This document shows positions 17,989 through 26,263 of a stretch of 64,000 bases of DNA, piece after piece. Location: the NCBI GenBank assembly GCA_030424545.1, contig JAUHWL010000004.1, forward strand, positions 124,001 through 188,000, written 5' to 3'. The stretch's first letter is position 1, and every line of letters starts with the position of its first letter. Origin of the DNA: Bacteroidia bacterium (lineage in GTDB: Bacteria > Bacteroidota > Bacteroidia > Flavobacteriales > Schleiferiaceae). A program made the position numbers and the translations under genes. Below the pieces are notes generated by a model, which saw nothing but the letters and a program-made list of their open reading frames with translations, did not search any database and was not told the origin of the DNA.

Positions 17989-18510
17989 ATGATTACACTT
18001 ATAAACGCAACCAACCGACCGGAAAATTTAACGGGAAAAGTTGTTTCTGTATATCAAGAAATCTTGAATAGATTAAATTTAGAAAATCAGCTATTTGAGA
18101 TTGCGGAGTTGCAAGATGATTTTGTGTTTAGCGCAAGCTTTGGAAAACAAAATGCGCATATGGAACAGATAATAAAAGAAAAAATAATTCCCGCTACAAA
18201 ATTTGTAATCATTTCACCCGAGTATAACGGAAGCTATCCGGGCGTATTAAAGGCATTTTTAGATTGTGTGCCACCCAAACATTTTGTTGGCAAGCGTGCA
18301 GCTTTGGTTGGTGTTGCCTCTGGTAGAGCGGGCAATTTAAGAGGGATGGATCATCTTACAGATGTGTTGCACCATTTAGGGGTAGAAGTGCTAAGTTTAA
18401 AAATACCTATTAGCAATTTAAACTTGCTTATCAATGATACAGGTGGTTTGACTGATGAAGAAACCATTACGGTATTAAAAAAACAAGCAAAAAAACTAAA
18501 GGCGTTTTAA
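17989..18510 (+). CDS. NADPH-dependent FMN reductase family protein
   Basis: The start at 17989 (MITLINATNRPENLTGK) gives 173 residues with the flavodoxin-like FMN-binding fold. The nucleotide motif SPEYNGSYPGVLKAFLDCV and the FMN phosphate-binding GVASGRAGNLRGMDHL are diagnostic. Proteins of this family reduce FMN, quinones, azo dyes or chromate using NADPH; the physiological substrate is not clear here. The gene stands alone, divergent from parA, and ends in a strong hairpin terminator that overlaps its final codons. Confidence 0.8.
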   Translation: MITLINATNRPENLTGKVVSVYQEILNRLNLENQLFEIAELQDDFVFSASFGKQNAHMEQIIKEKIIPATKFVIISPEYNGSYPGVLKAFLDCVPPKHFVGKRAALVGVASGRAGNLRGMDHLTDVLHHLGVEVLSLKIPISNLNLLINDTGGLTDEETITVLKKQAKKLKAF

Positions 18511-18532
18511 AATAAAACGCCTTTAATTTTTT
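18498..18532. terminator. Bidirectional intrinsic terminator
   Basis: A perfect 12-bp stem (18498-18509 pairing with 18513-18524) with a 3-base AAA loop is followed by TTTTTT on the plus strand. The minus strand also carries a U-rich tail. It overlaps the last codons of the flavin reductase gene and precedes the end of the convergent lipoprotein gene, so it can serve both. Confidence 0.85.
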
Positions 18533-18542
18533 AGATGAGTAT

Positions 18543-18806
18543 TTAGTGCTTTTCTACTAAATCCATACCGCAAACGGGGCAAGAGCCTGTTTCTTCATAT
18601 GTTTTATCGCCTTCGCATTCCATAGGGCAATAGTAGGCTAGCTCAACACTTTCCGTGCTCTCTGCATCATGGTTATGTCCTTCATGACTTTCTTCTACTT
18701 CTGTACTTTCTACTGTTGTTTCTTCATTTGTTTCGCCACCACAAGCGGTAGTTCCAATAAAAAAGGCAGAACCAATAAGTAGTGTAAAAAATGCTTTTTT
18801 AATCAT
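18543..18806 (-). CDS. Lipoprotein with heavy-metal-binding domain
   Basis: 87 residues. A lipoprotein signal peptide (FFTLLIGSAFFIGTTAC) ends in a lipobox with the modified Cys near residue 22. A Glu/Thr-rich linker with His residues (ESHEGHNHDAEST) follows. The C-terminal domain has CPMEC and CPVCGMDLV, the motif of the heavy-metal-binding YHS-like domain that is also found at the N-termini of copper ATPases and CusB-like efflux proteins. It is probably anchored in the outer or inner membrane and binds copper or a similar soft metal in the periplasm. It sits next to the M48/barrel pair and 3 kb from a copper-like TonB locus. Confidence 0.75.
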   Translation of the reverse strand: MIKKAFFTLLIGSAFFIGTTACGGETNEETTVESTEVEESHEGHNHDAESTESVELAYYCPMECEGDKTYEETGSCPVCGMDLVEKH

Positions 18807-18843
18807 TGTAATTGTTTTTAGTTAATAAAATAATTGTTTCTGT

Positions 18844-19548
18844 TTAATGAAATAAGCCAACGGCTAATTTAAAATCTATTAGTGAAGCAAACGCAACACT
18901 TCTTTTGGCATTTTTGGTTAAATCAACATCATAGTTTGTGTTTTTTATTGAAAACAAGTTAGCGGTAATATTAAAACAAACACTTAAATCTACGACTATG
19001 CCATGCTTAAACACTAGCCTTCTGCCTCCTTCTAAAAATATACCGGGCATAATACTACTTTCTTTATAATCTGTATTTTTTACACCCACACCGTTTACAT
19101 CTTTAATATTTACAAAGTACATACTTAAACCATAGGAAAAAAACATAGAGCTAAGCGGCATTTTAATTCCTTTGCCTTTCTTCACACCCAGTTTTACTGG
19201 TATTGCCTGCACATCCAAATATTTAATGTAAGAAATTGTTTGGCCAGAACTGTTTGAGATTCGGCCTTGTGTTGGTTTAGTATTAAAAAAACCAACAGAA
19301 AACGTAAGGGCATAATTATTCCAGGCTTGATATTCTGTAGAAATACCATATTTAAATGCAATGGATTTTACTAAATCAGAACCAAATGCACCTAATCTAA
19401 CATCGCTGTCATACTTTTCGCTAAAATTTGGTGACATACCCACAACAAGAGATGTTTTCCATTTTTTACCCTTATAACCCGTATTAAGTTGAGCAAAACA
19501 AGAACTTCCTATTAGTAATATGAGAAATGAAATCAATACTTTTTTCAT
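18844..19548 (-). CDS. Outer-membrane beta-barrel protein, unknown
   Basis: 234 residues with a signal peptide (KKVLISFLILLIGSSCFAQ). The body alternates hydrophobic and polar residues and aromatic strand ends (WKTSLVVGMSPNF, YALTFSVGFFNTKP, IKMPLSSMFFSYGLSMYFV, IVVDLSVCFNITANLF). The protein ends in Phe-His (LAVGLFH), close to the aromatic barrel ending. These features suggest an eight-stranded or similar barrel of the PorT/OMP_b-brl type, without a recognisable specific family. It starts two bases after the stop of the M48 peptidase gene, so the two are very probably made together. Confidence 0.62.
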   Translation of the reverse strand: MKKVLISFLILLIGSSCFAQLNTGYKGKKWKTSLVVGMSPNFSEKYDSDVRLGAFGSDLVKSIAFKYGISTEYQAWNNYALTFSVGFFNTKPTQGRISNSSGQTISYIKYLDVQAIPVKLGVKKGKGIKMPLSSMFFSYGLSMYFVNIKDVNGVGVKNTDYKESSIMPGIFLEGGRRLVFKHGIVVDLSVCFNITANLFSIKNTNYDVDLTKNAKRSVAFASLIDFKLAVGLFH

Positions 19549-19549
19549 A

Positions 19550-21850
19550 CTATTTTTTGTATTTAGCTTTTGTAGATAATTCTAATAGTTGATTGTAAAT
19601 CAAACAATCGGTTACTTCGTTTGTGCGGTAATGACGTCCTTCATTTTCTTTAAACATAACATTGTTGCCGTTGCTTAAATCTACAACATGCATAAACTGG
19701 TAAGAATCAAAACTGGGCAAAAAATAGGAACCCACTATGAATGGGGCAGAAGGCAAGAAGAACAAAGAAGTGATTAGATTAAAATATTGAGTCACGTACC
19801 TAGGGGTGGTACCAGATCTGTTTAAACTAATCATTCCGCTATATATCATGTATTTGGTATCGTACTTTTGGGCAATTTCTTTGGTTTCGGTATACATGTA
19901 ATGTATAATGCTTATTCCTTCGTGATATGAATGTTCTGTATACCACCTTTGTAGGGTTTGCATCTCGTTAAACTTTTCGGTATCATATTGTTCTAGATAT
20001 TTATAATCGAAAAACTCATAATCTATGTTTTGTTTTTTAGCATTTTCTGTAATGCTATTCACATATTTTTGTTGTCTTTCGGCACTTTTTTCAAACTCTA
20101 CCTTAGAAGAATATTTTACAGAAAAAGTGTAGTATTCTGGTGTAATGATAAATGCCTTGTTAATGCCTTTGCCACCAATGTTTTCTTTTTTATTAGGATA
20201 GATGTATTGACCAAAGTTATTTTGATAAGATCCGTTAGGATTTCTCAGCTCCTCTAGCGTTAATTGCTCTTGACTGTTTTTGTTTATTCTAATGGGCAAA
20301 CTTTTTACAAATTCTTTATTGTGTTCTTCCATTTCTATAAAATGATACTTAAAAATAGAATCGTTTAAATAGCTGCTGAATGCTGTTTCTAATTCAAGGT
20401 TTTCTGTTTTTTCAACCTTTTTTGTTTTTTTTCTTTTTAGTGTTTTTACTTTTCTGCTCGTGTTTAAATTTTCTTCACGAACTTTTATGTTTTCTGTAGG
20501 TGTGGTATCCACCTCAATACTTTCTACATAAAAATCAAACGTTTTGCCGTAGTAATGGGTAAGTTCCCACAAAGCGTCTTTAAATATTTTCTCGCCAAAT
20601 TCGTCATTAGGGTGGTCTCTGTAATATTCATAGGTCAAGGCCACAGCCAATGTGTTTAAAGCCTCTTCGTCCATCTTTTTCAGTAGGTTGCGTACATAGC
20701 TCAACTGGCCTTCTAACTTGTTTGAGCTAATAGAATTTGCACCAAAAGAATTGTAATTAGTATAAACTGAAGCTCCGTACATAGCATATGCTATAGCTCT
20801 TTGCAAAAGCGTATCGTCTGGAAAAGATTTTTGTAATAAAAAGGATTGATAAACAGCTTTATCGTATTCAGATTCGCTTAGATAAAGCATAAGATTTTCG
20901 TAACGGCATAAATTGCGTATATAAAAAAAGTCTTCTTTAGAGATGATAAAGTCTTGGCCTGTTTTTTCTAACGGTACAACTTCGTCTAAAGCTTCTTTTC
21001 TTTCTAATATATTAGGGTGAGAGCTCATTGTAGCGTCTACATCTTCTTCTGCACTAATGGATTTTGCTTCAAAGTCAATTAAATGTTGCTCTCTTACTCC
21101 AAAATTCTCTGTGCTAATACAATCCAATTCAAAGGGAATTTCATCAAACGGCAAGTAAGCGTAAAGCATAATATCCATTAATTCAAATGGAGCAAGGCTG
21201 CTGTAGTTTAATCCATCAAAAAATTCAGTAAAACCTTTTTCATCGGCTTCAAACTCATGTTCTTTAGAAAAAGAATAATAGTTTTTGGCAATTTCCTCAT
21301 CATCGTAAACAGTCCTAAATTTATTTCTCTTTACGTTTTCACGGTAATCATAAGATTCACGTACATGACGATCAACATAATGTACAATTTCATGGCAAAG
21401 CACATAAGCCAATTGGGCTTCGGTTTCTAATTCAGCAATTAATCCAAGGTTTACAAAGATGATTCCGTTGTTGGTTGTATAAGCGTTAAACACCGATGAC
21501 CTTACGGTATATACTCTAATTTCTCTGCGTAGGTCAGGGTGTTTGGCTAATATTTTATCTACAATCTTGTTTAAGTAATTGGTTACTTCATCACCATATA
21601 CAATATTGCCCGAAGTTAAATGCTTATCAAGCATAAACTCATTTACCTGCATAAATAGCAAGTCTTTTTCTCTTTCTTTTTTCGGTTTAGTTTCGTCTAG
21701 TTTCTCTTGTTGTTCAGCCACTTTATTTAAATAATTGCTAATAAAATCTTCGGGAATATCTCCTTTAGCCTTAAGTGGTTGGTAATTAAAAGATTGAGAA
21801 TGACTAGAAAAAACCAAAAGCAATAGACTTGCCGTAAGTATATACTTCAT
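19550..21850 (-). CDS. M48-type zinc metallopeptidase, large secreted form
   Basis: 766 residues with a signal peptide (YILTASLLLLVFSSHSQ). The peptidase domain has the zinc site His153-Glu154-x-x-His157 (LCHEIVHYVDRH) and a third ligand Glu199 in EFEAD, as in the M48B/BepA group. NAYTTNNGIIFVNLGLI just upstream is also typical. The 500 or so residues after the peptidase domain are not a TPR region that I can recognise and contain a lysine-rich stretch (KTLKRKKTKKVEK). BepA-like proteins degrade misassembled outer-membrane proteins in the periplasm. Coupling to a downstream barrel gene agrees with an envelope role, but the substrate is not known. Confidence 0.75.
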   Translation of the reverse strand: MKYILTASLLLLVFSSHSQSFNYQPLKAKGDIPEDFISNYLNKVAEQQEKLDETKPKKEREKDLLFMQVNEFMLDKHLTSGNIVYGDEVTNYLNKIVDKILAKHPDLRREIRVYTVRSSVFNAYTTNNGIIFVNLGLIAELETEAQLAYVLCHEIVHYVDRHVRESYDYRENVKRNKFRTVYDDEEIAKNYYSFSKEHEFEADEKGFTEFFDGLNYSSLAPFELMDIMLYAYLPFDEIPFELDCISTENFGVREQHLIDFEAKSISAEEDVDATMSSHPNILERKEALDEVVPLEKTGQDFIISKEDFFYIRNLCRYENLMLYLSESEYDKAVYQSFLLQKSFPDDTLLQRAIAYAMYGASVYTNYNSFGANSISSNKLEGQLSYVRNLLKKMDEEALNTLAVALTYEYYRDHPNDEFGEKIFKDALWELTHYYGKTFDFYVESIEVDTTPTENIKVREENLNTSRKVKTLKRKKTKKVEKTENLELETAFSSYLNDSIFKYHFIEMEEHNKEFVKSLPIRINKNSQEQLTLEELRNPNGSYQNNFGQYIYPNKKENIGGKGINKAFIITPEYYTFSVKYSSKVEFEKSAERQQKYVNSITENAKKQNIDYEFFDYKYLEQYDTEKFNEMQTLQRWYTEHSYHEGISIIHYMYTETKEIAQKYDTKYMIYSGMISLNRSGTTPRYVTQYFNLITSLFFLPSAPFIVGSYFLPSFDSYQFMHVVDLSNGNNVMFKENEGRHYRTNEVTDCLIYNQLLELSTKAKYKK

Positions 21851-21933
21851 AAAATTTAAGCGTAAATAGCTGCAATTATAATTTATTTAACTCATTTATG
21901 TAGCTCGTTTTTTATTGCTTAAAAAATGTAGTT

Positions 21934-21941
21934 TACATTTG
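21934..21941 (+). promoter_or_regulatory. Candidate -7 promoter box of the metal-related locus
   Basis: TACATTTG matches the Bacteroidota -7 consensus TAnnTTTG. A TTG lies 16 bases upstream at 21915-21917, slightly closer than usual. The GTG start of the Cys-rich gene follows only four bases after the box, so the transcript would be leaderless or nearly so. Confidence 0.4.
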
Positions 21942-21945
21942 CACC

Positions 21946-22293
21946 GTGAATTACTTAAAATCAATATTATTTTTAATCTACTTCCTGTTTGTTGGGTTGA
22001 GCAATCATGCAGCATTTGCATCTTGCGAAACAACCTGTTGCAAGGGGGAGGTACAGTGCTGTAGCAAAGAAGCAAATTGTTGCGATTCTCATGATGAGAA
22101 TGATTTTACAAATATTGATTTGTTTTTTGTTGCCAAAAGAGATTTAATGTCTCAGGCAACAATGTTAGAGCCTATAACTTTTCATGCTGTTTTAGATGCG
22201 TTTAACGCAAGTGTTACAAAACATCTTTATCAGCAATTCCCTCCACCAGATAAGGTTTATTTAAAATTTAATAAACTTATTTTTTACGGCTAA
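21946..22293 (+). CDS. Cys-rich secreted protein, putative metal binder
   Basis: 115 residues from a GTG start. A signal peptide (LKSILFLIYFLFVGLSNHAAFA) is followed by a short cluster of nine cysteines (SCETTCCKGEVQCCS, EANCCDSH) and then an acidic region and an ordinary C-terminal 60 residues. I do not recognise a family. The Cys-Cys pairs look like a thiolate metal site. The next genes encode a periplasmic HMA protein and a TonB receptor with a CC pair in its plug region, so a role in copper or similar metal handling is likely but inferred. The start is not independently supported. Confidence 0.6.
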   Translation: MNYLKSILFLIYFLFVGLSNHAAFASCETTCCKGEVQCCSKEANCCDSHDENDFTNIDLFFVAKRDLMSQATMLEPITFHAVLDAFNASVTKHLYQQFPPPDKVYLKFNKLIFYG

Positions 22294-22349
22294 TTATTGT
22301 TTTTAATCTCGGTTTTTAATTGATTAATAACTTTAATATTTAGTAAAAA

Positions 22350-22700
22350 ATGAAAAAAATAATCTTCATCTTTTTTGTTGCCTTCTTAACGATAAACATA
22401 AACGGAGTAGCACAAAATAAAAACATTGATACAGCAAGCTTTACCGTTGATGGTATTTGTGGCATGTGCCAAGAAAGAATAGAAAACGCAGCCTATATAA
22501 AAGGCGTAAAAAAGGTTTCTTGGAATAAGGAAGAACAGCTATTAACTGTAATTTATAAACCTAAAAAGGTTACAATTAAAGAAGTAGCACAAAGTGTTGC
22601 AGATGCTGGGCACGATAACGAGTATTTTAAAGCAACAGATTGGGCGTACGATAACAAAGTACACCATTGCTGCAAATACAGAGAAAACGAAATACATTAA
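22350..22700 (+). CDS. Periplasmic heavy-metal-associated (HMA) domain protein
   Basis: 116 residues with a signal peptide (FIFFVAFLTININGVAQ). The domain has the ferredoxin-like HMA pattern: TASFTVDGICGMCQERIENAAY, KGVKKVSWNKEEQLLTVIY, and a GHDNEYFKA ending. The metal loop reads ICGMC in place of MTCxxC, so the CxxC thiols are kept with a Gly-Met between them. Extra His-His and Cys-Cys residues (VHHCCKY) near the C-terminus may add ligands. It probably carries a soft metal in the periplasm and hands it to or from the TonB receptor whose gene starts two bases after its stop codon. Confidence 0.75.
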   Translation: MKKIIFIFFVAFLTININGVAQNKNIDTASFTVDGICGMCQERIENAAYIKGVKKVSWNKEEQLLTVIYKPKKVTIKEVAQSVADAGHDNEYFKATDWAYDNKVHHCCKYRENEIH

Positions 22701-22702
22701 CC

Positions 22703-24958
22703 ATGTATTTACAAGTAAAAAAATTGTGCTTCATTTTTTTAATGATGCACAGCTTTGTTTTTGCACAAAACATTGTAGGTAAAGTTTATGGTGCCGATAA
22801 CAAAAAAACACCAATTCCTGGAGCTGTAGTGGGATGGGTGAATTCACCAGTGTACACGGTTACCGATGACAAAGGTTCTTTTTCGCTAAAGCAAGATCAG
22901 AGTAGTAAATTAATTTACGCGGCATTTTTAGGCTATGTTTCAGATACAGTTTCGTATACCAAGCAAAAAGAAATTAAATTCACTTTAAAGGTAAATAACA
23001 ACCAGTTAGAAGAGGTTGTTGTAAGAGACAATGAATCTGCATCTATAATAAAAGCTAGAGAAGCTTCATTAACACAGCTTATTACGGCCAAAGAATTAAC
23101 CAAAGCTGCGTGCTGTAATTTGTCTGAAAGCTTTGAAACCAACCCAGCAATTGACGCCAGTTTTACGGATGCCGTTACGGGTACAAGGCAGATTAAGCTT
23201 TTGGGTTTAGATGGCCCTTACAGCTATTACACACGTGGTAATATTCCGGTAATGGGTGGTGTGGCATCTGTACTTGGGTTGCAACTAATACCTGGTAGTT
23301 GGATTCAGAACATTCAATTAACAAAGGGGAGTGGTAGCGTAATAAACGGTTTTGAAAGTGTTGCTGGACAAGTAAATTATGAGCTTAGAAAGCCAGATGG
23401 CGATGAGCAATTTTACGGTCAGCTATACGGTAATGCCGGAGGCAGGTTAGAGCAAAGTGGCGTTTACAGCATTGTGATTAATGATAAATGGAGCACAAAC
23501 CTTATGGCCTATGGGCGCCAAAATACCAGCAAACCAGATTTTAACAATGATGGCTTTTTAGATAATCCGCAAGGAAATATGTGGATTGGACAAAACACTT
23601 GGAAGTATAACGGTACCAATGGTTGGGAAAGCCAATTTGGGGTAAAGTTTGCAAGTAACAATCAAGTGGGAGGGCAAATGGCAGCCGTAGATGCTCAGGA
23701 AGGCGATCAGGTTTGGCGTGCCTTTATGGATACTAAAAGGTTAGAATATTGGCAAAAAGTTGGGTACGTTTTTAAGAACTCGGTGGGCCGCACAATGGGT
23801 TTGCAAGTGGCCTATAATTACCATGACCAAACCGCAGATTTTGGTTTGCCAACACAAAAAACGTATGGGGCTATAGAAAACTCGGCATACGCCAATCTTA
23901 TTTTTCAGGATATTATTAAAACAACAGATCATGCCTACAAAGCAGGAATTAGTTTTAAATATTTAAGCTTAAACGAAACTTACCTCGGTACAGATTATTT
24001 TAGAACTGAAAAAATTCCTGGTATTTTTCTAGAATACACCTATTTGTTAAAAGAAGCTTTAACCGTAGTGGCAGGTATGCGTTTGGACGACCATAACCTT
24101 TATGGAGCATTTTTTACGCCTAGGTTGCATATTAGATTTGAACCATTTAAAAAGCACACCTTCAGGTTTAATGTGGGTAAGGCGTACCGTACACCCAATT
24201 TATTTGCCGATAATATTGGCGGTATGGCAAGCAACCGAATGTGGCAAATAGAAACCGGTGATGTAGCATATCCGTATTACGGATTAAAACAGGAAGAAAG
24301 CATTAATGCGGGAATTAGCTATGCCTATAGTTTTGAATTAGATTACAGGCCAGGTAGCTTTAGAGTAGAGTACTTTTATACAACGTTCGAAAATCAACTT
24401 GTAAAAGATTGGGATGCCGCTACAAATCAGTTGAACTTTTATAACCTAAACGGACAGAGTTTTGCCCATAGTGCGCAAGTTCAATTAGATTATGAGGTGT
24501 TTCAACGTTTTAATGCGCGTATTGCATACCGGTTTGTAGACGCACAAACTACTTACAGAAGCATTGGTTTAAGCGAACAGCCTTTTATTTCTAAACACAG
24601 GTTTTTTACCAACTTAGAATATAAAACCAAAAATAGTTGGAAGTTTGATGCTACATTAAATACAATGAGTAGCCAAAGACTACCTACCACAGAAAGCAAT
24701 CCAGCACCCTATCAACGTGGTGCTACATCTCCTGTTTTCTCAACGCTTAATGTACAAATTGCCAAAGATTTTTACGATAGATTAGAAGTACACATTGGTG
24801 TAGAAAATGCGTTTGATTATAGACAAGATAACCCAATTGTTGCGGCCGATAATCCGTTTGCACCAGAGTTTGATGCGAGTATGGTATGGGGGCCAGTTAT
24901 GGGTAGAGTGATATATGCAGGAATAAGATTAAAATTGCTAAAGAAAAAAACCGATTAA
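22703..24958 (+). CDS. TonB-dependent outer-membrane receptor, metal-linked
   Basis: The Met at 22703 (MYLQVKKLCFIFLMMHSFVFAQ) is a signal peptide start, giving 751 residues. A CarboxypepD-regulatory-like domain (IVGKVYGADNKKTPIPGAVV) occupies about residues 22-110, then a plug domain (IKLLGLDGPYSYYTRGNIPV, IQNIQLTKGSGSVINGFE) and a 22-stranded barrel to the end. A Cys-Cys pair (KAACCNLSESFETNP) lies just before the plug. The receptor resembles metal-related Bacteroidota TonB receptors of the copper/outer-membrane class. The HMA and Cys-rich neighbours support transport of copper or a comparable ion; the direction and ligand are not shown by sequence. Confidence 0.78.
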   Translation: MYLQVKKLCFIFLMMHSFVFAQNIVGKVYGADNKKTPIPGAVVGWVNSPVYTVTDDKGSFSLKQDQSSKLIYAAFLGYVSDTVSYTKQKEIKFTLKVNNNQLEEVVVRDNESASIIKAREASLTQLITAKELTKAACCNLSESFETNPAIDASFTDAVTGTRQIKLLGLDGPYSYYTRGNIPVMGGVASVLGLQLIPGSWIQNIQLTKGSGSVINGFESVAGQVNYELRKPDGDEQFYGQLYGNAGGRLEQSGVYSIVINDKWSTNLMAYGRQNTSKPDFNNDGFLDNPQGNMWIGQNTWKYNGTNGWESQFGVKFASNNQVGGQMAAVDAQEGDQVWRAFMDTKRLEYWQKVGYVFKNSVGRTMGLQVAYNYHDQTADFGLPTQKTYGAIENSAYANLIFQDIIKTTDHAYKAGISFKYLSLNETYLGTDYFRTEKIPGIFLEYTYLLKEALTVVAGMRLDDHNLYGAFFTPRLHIRFEPFKKHTFRFNVGKAYRTPNLFADNIGGMASNRMWQIETGDVAYPYYGLKQEESINAGISYAYSFELDYRPGSFRVEYFYTTFENQLVKDWDAATNQLNFYNLNGQSFAHSAQVQLDYEVFQRFNARIAYRFVDAQTTYRSIGLSEQPFISKHRFFTNLEYKTKNSWKFDATLNTMSSQRLPTTESNPAPYQRGATSPVFSTLNVQIAKDFYDRLEVHIGVENAFDYRQDNPIVAADNPFAPEFDASMVWGPVMGRVIYAGIRLKLLKKKTD

Positions 24959-24999
24959 TCCGTAACACGCGGCAAGTACATTTGTAAAAATTTTAAACT

Positions 25000-25761
25000 A
25001 TGAATTTTTTAGGCGTAATACCAGCTCGCTACGGCAGCACACGTTTAGAGGGCAAACCTTTGGTAGATATTGCGGGTAAGCCGATGATACAATGGGTGTA
25101 TGAAGAAACCCAGAAAGTACTGGATGTGGTTTACGTGGCCACGGATGATGAACGAATTGCAGAAGTTGTAAAAGCCTTTGGTGGCAATGTGGTAATGACA
25201 TCTACTAAGCACCAAAATGGAACAACTCGTTGTCTAGAAGCTTGGGATTTAATTGCCGAAAAAGAGTCACAAACATTTGATGCTGTACTTAATATACAAG
25301 GCGATGAACCGCTGTTGCATCATGGCTCTTTAGAAGATTTAAAGAGTTGTTTTGAAGGAGGAAAAACAGATTTCGCCACCTTAGTAATCCCTGTTACTGC
25401 CGAAGAAGACTTGTTTAATGATTCTGAGGTTTTTGTAACCTTCACAAAAAATATGGATGCGTTGTATTTCAGTCGTTCTGTAATTCCGCATATACGTGGG
25501 CGGCATAAAATGCATTGGTTAGAAGAAGGGAAGTTTTACAAGCATTTAGGGTTGTATGCGTATACTTATAAAGCACTTAAAAGTTTCGCAATAATGGCAT
25601 CTAGCAATTTGGAGAATTACGAAAATTTAGAACAGTTACGATGGTTAGAAAACGGTGGAGCTATTAAAATTGGCATCACCCAACATGAAAGTATACCGGT
25701 AGATACCAAAGACGATTTAAAACGAGTACGTGCAATTATGGAAAAACGGATAGAGTTGTAG
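25000..25761 (+). CDS. kdsB: 3-deoxy-manno-octulosonate cytidylyltransferase
   Basis: 253 residues. The N-terminal nucleotide loop is GVIPARYGSTRLEGKPL, followed by the NIQGDEPL metal site, and LYFSRSVIPHIRG and VETKDDL-like (VDTKDDLKRVR) endings. KdsB makes CMP-KDO from KDO and CTP in the cytoplasm, the activated sugar for lipopolysaccharide inner core. It begins a series of KDO genes with kdsA 1.8 kb downstream. A TACATTTG -7-like box lies at 24977-24984. The last codons form half of an inverted repeat with the convergent WG-repeat gene. Confidence 0.93.
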   Translation: MNFLGVIPARYGSTRLEGKPLVDIAGKPMIQWVYEETQKVLDVVYVATDDERIAEVVKAFGGNVVMTSTKHQNGTTRCLEAWDLIAEKESQTFDAVLNIQGDEPLLHHGSLEDLKSCFEGGKTDFATLVIPVTAEEDLFNDSEVFVTFTKNMDALYFSRSVIPHIRGRHKMHWLEEGKFYKHLGLYAYTYKALKSFAIMASSNLENYENLEQLRWLENGGAIKIGITQHESIPVDTKDDLKRVRAIMEKRIEL

Positions 25762-25783
25762 TTTACAGCTCTATCCCGTTTTT
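25746..25783. terminator. Bidirectional terminator built from two gene ends
   Basis: An 8-bp stem (25748-25755 pairing with 25769-25776), extendable past a bulge, is followed by five T residues on each strand. It consists of the C-terminal codons of kdsB (RIEL) and of the convergent WG-repeat gene (GIEL). Confidence 0.55.
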
Positions 25784-26263
25784 GTCTATAAAGGTGAATT
25801 TGCCATCTTTTTTAACTTGGGCTAAATTCTTTTTGTAATCGCCAAACGAGTAAATTTCTTGGTAATTAGGTTCTACAACTTCAATTCCATCTTTATCTAT
25901 AAATCCCAATAAATCGTTCTTTTTTACAAGTGCCCAGTCTTTTTTGTAATCGCCAAACGAGTATATTTCTTGATAAATAGGTTCTACAACTTCAATTCCA
26001 TCTTTATCTATAAATCCTAATAAATCGTTCTTTTTTACAAGTGCCCAATCTTTCTTGTAATCGCCAAACGAATAAATTTCGGTGTAAACAGGTTCTACAA
26101 CTTCAATTCCATCTTTATCTATAAAACCAAATAATTGGTTTTTTTCTACCATAGCCCAACCTTTTTTGTATTCATCAAAACCAAAAATGGTTTCGTAATT
26201 TGATGTTGAAAAGGCAGACAAAAAAACTAGGGCCAAAGTGCTTAGAAAGAAACTGGTTTTCAT
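25763..26263 (-). CDS. WG-repeat protein, secreted
   Basis: 166 residues with a signal peptide (FFLSTLALVFLSAFS). The mature protein consists of WG repeats of the form GFIDKDGIEVVEP followed by YxEIYSFGDYKKDWALVKK, 37 residues per unit, about four copies with the first and last diverged. The family (KWG Leptospira/WG repeat) is usually extracellular and of unknown function. At DNA level the central units are almost identical and spaced exactly 111 bases apart. It converges with kdsB, with one base between the stop codons. It has no obvious partner gene. Confidence 0.8.
   Translation of the reverse strand: MKTSFFLSTLALVFLSAFSTSNYETIFGFDEYKKGWAMVEKNQLFGFIDKDGIEVVEPVYTEIYSFGDYKKDWALVKKNDLLGFIDKDGIEVVEPIYQEIYSFGDYKKDWALVKKNDLLGFIDKDGIEVVEPNYQEIYSFGDYKKNLAQVKKDGKFTFIDKNGIEL
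25837..26169. repeat. 111-bp tandem coding repeat in the WG-repeat gene
   Basis: The same sequence beginning TTCTACAACTTCAATTCCAT occurs at 25871, 25982 and 26093, exactly 111 bases apart. The adjoining AAATCGTTCTTTTTTACAAG and CGCCAAACGA blocks also recur with one or two changes. Boundaries are approximate. The high identity suggests recent duplication or gene conversion. Confidence 0.85.

Noticed and set aside
17035-17990. A parS site near parAB
   Set aside because: No palindrome resembling TGTTTCACGTGAAACA was found beside parA, parB or in the upstream gap. It is probably outside this window or too diverged.
25837-26169. CRISPR-like direct repeats
   Set aside because: The 111-base repeats have no unique spacers and are in frame within a coding WG-repeat gene.
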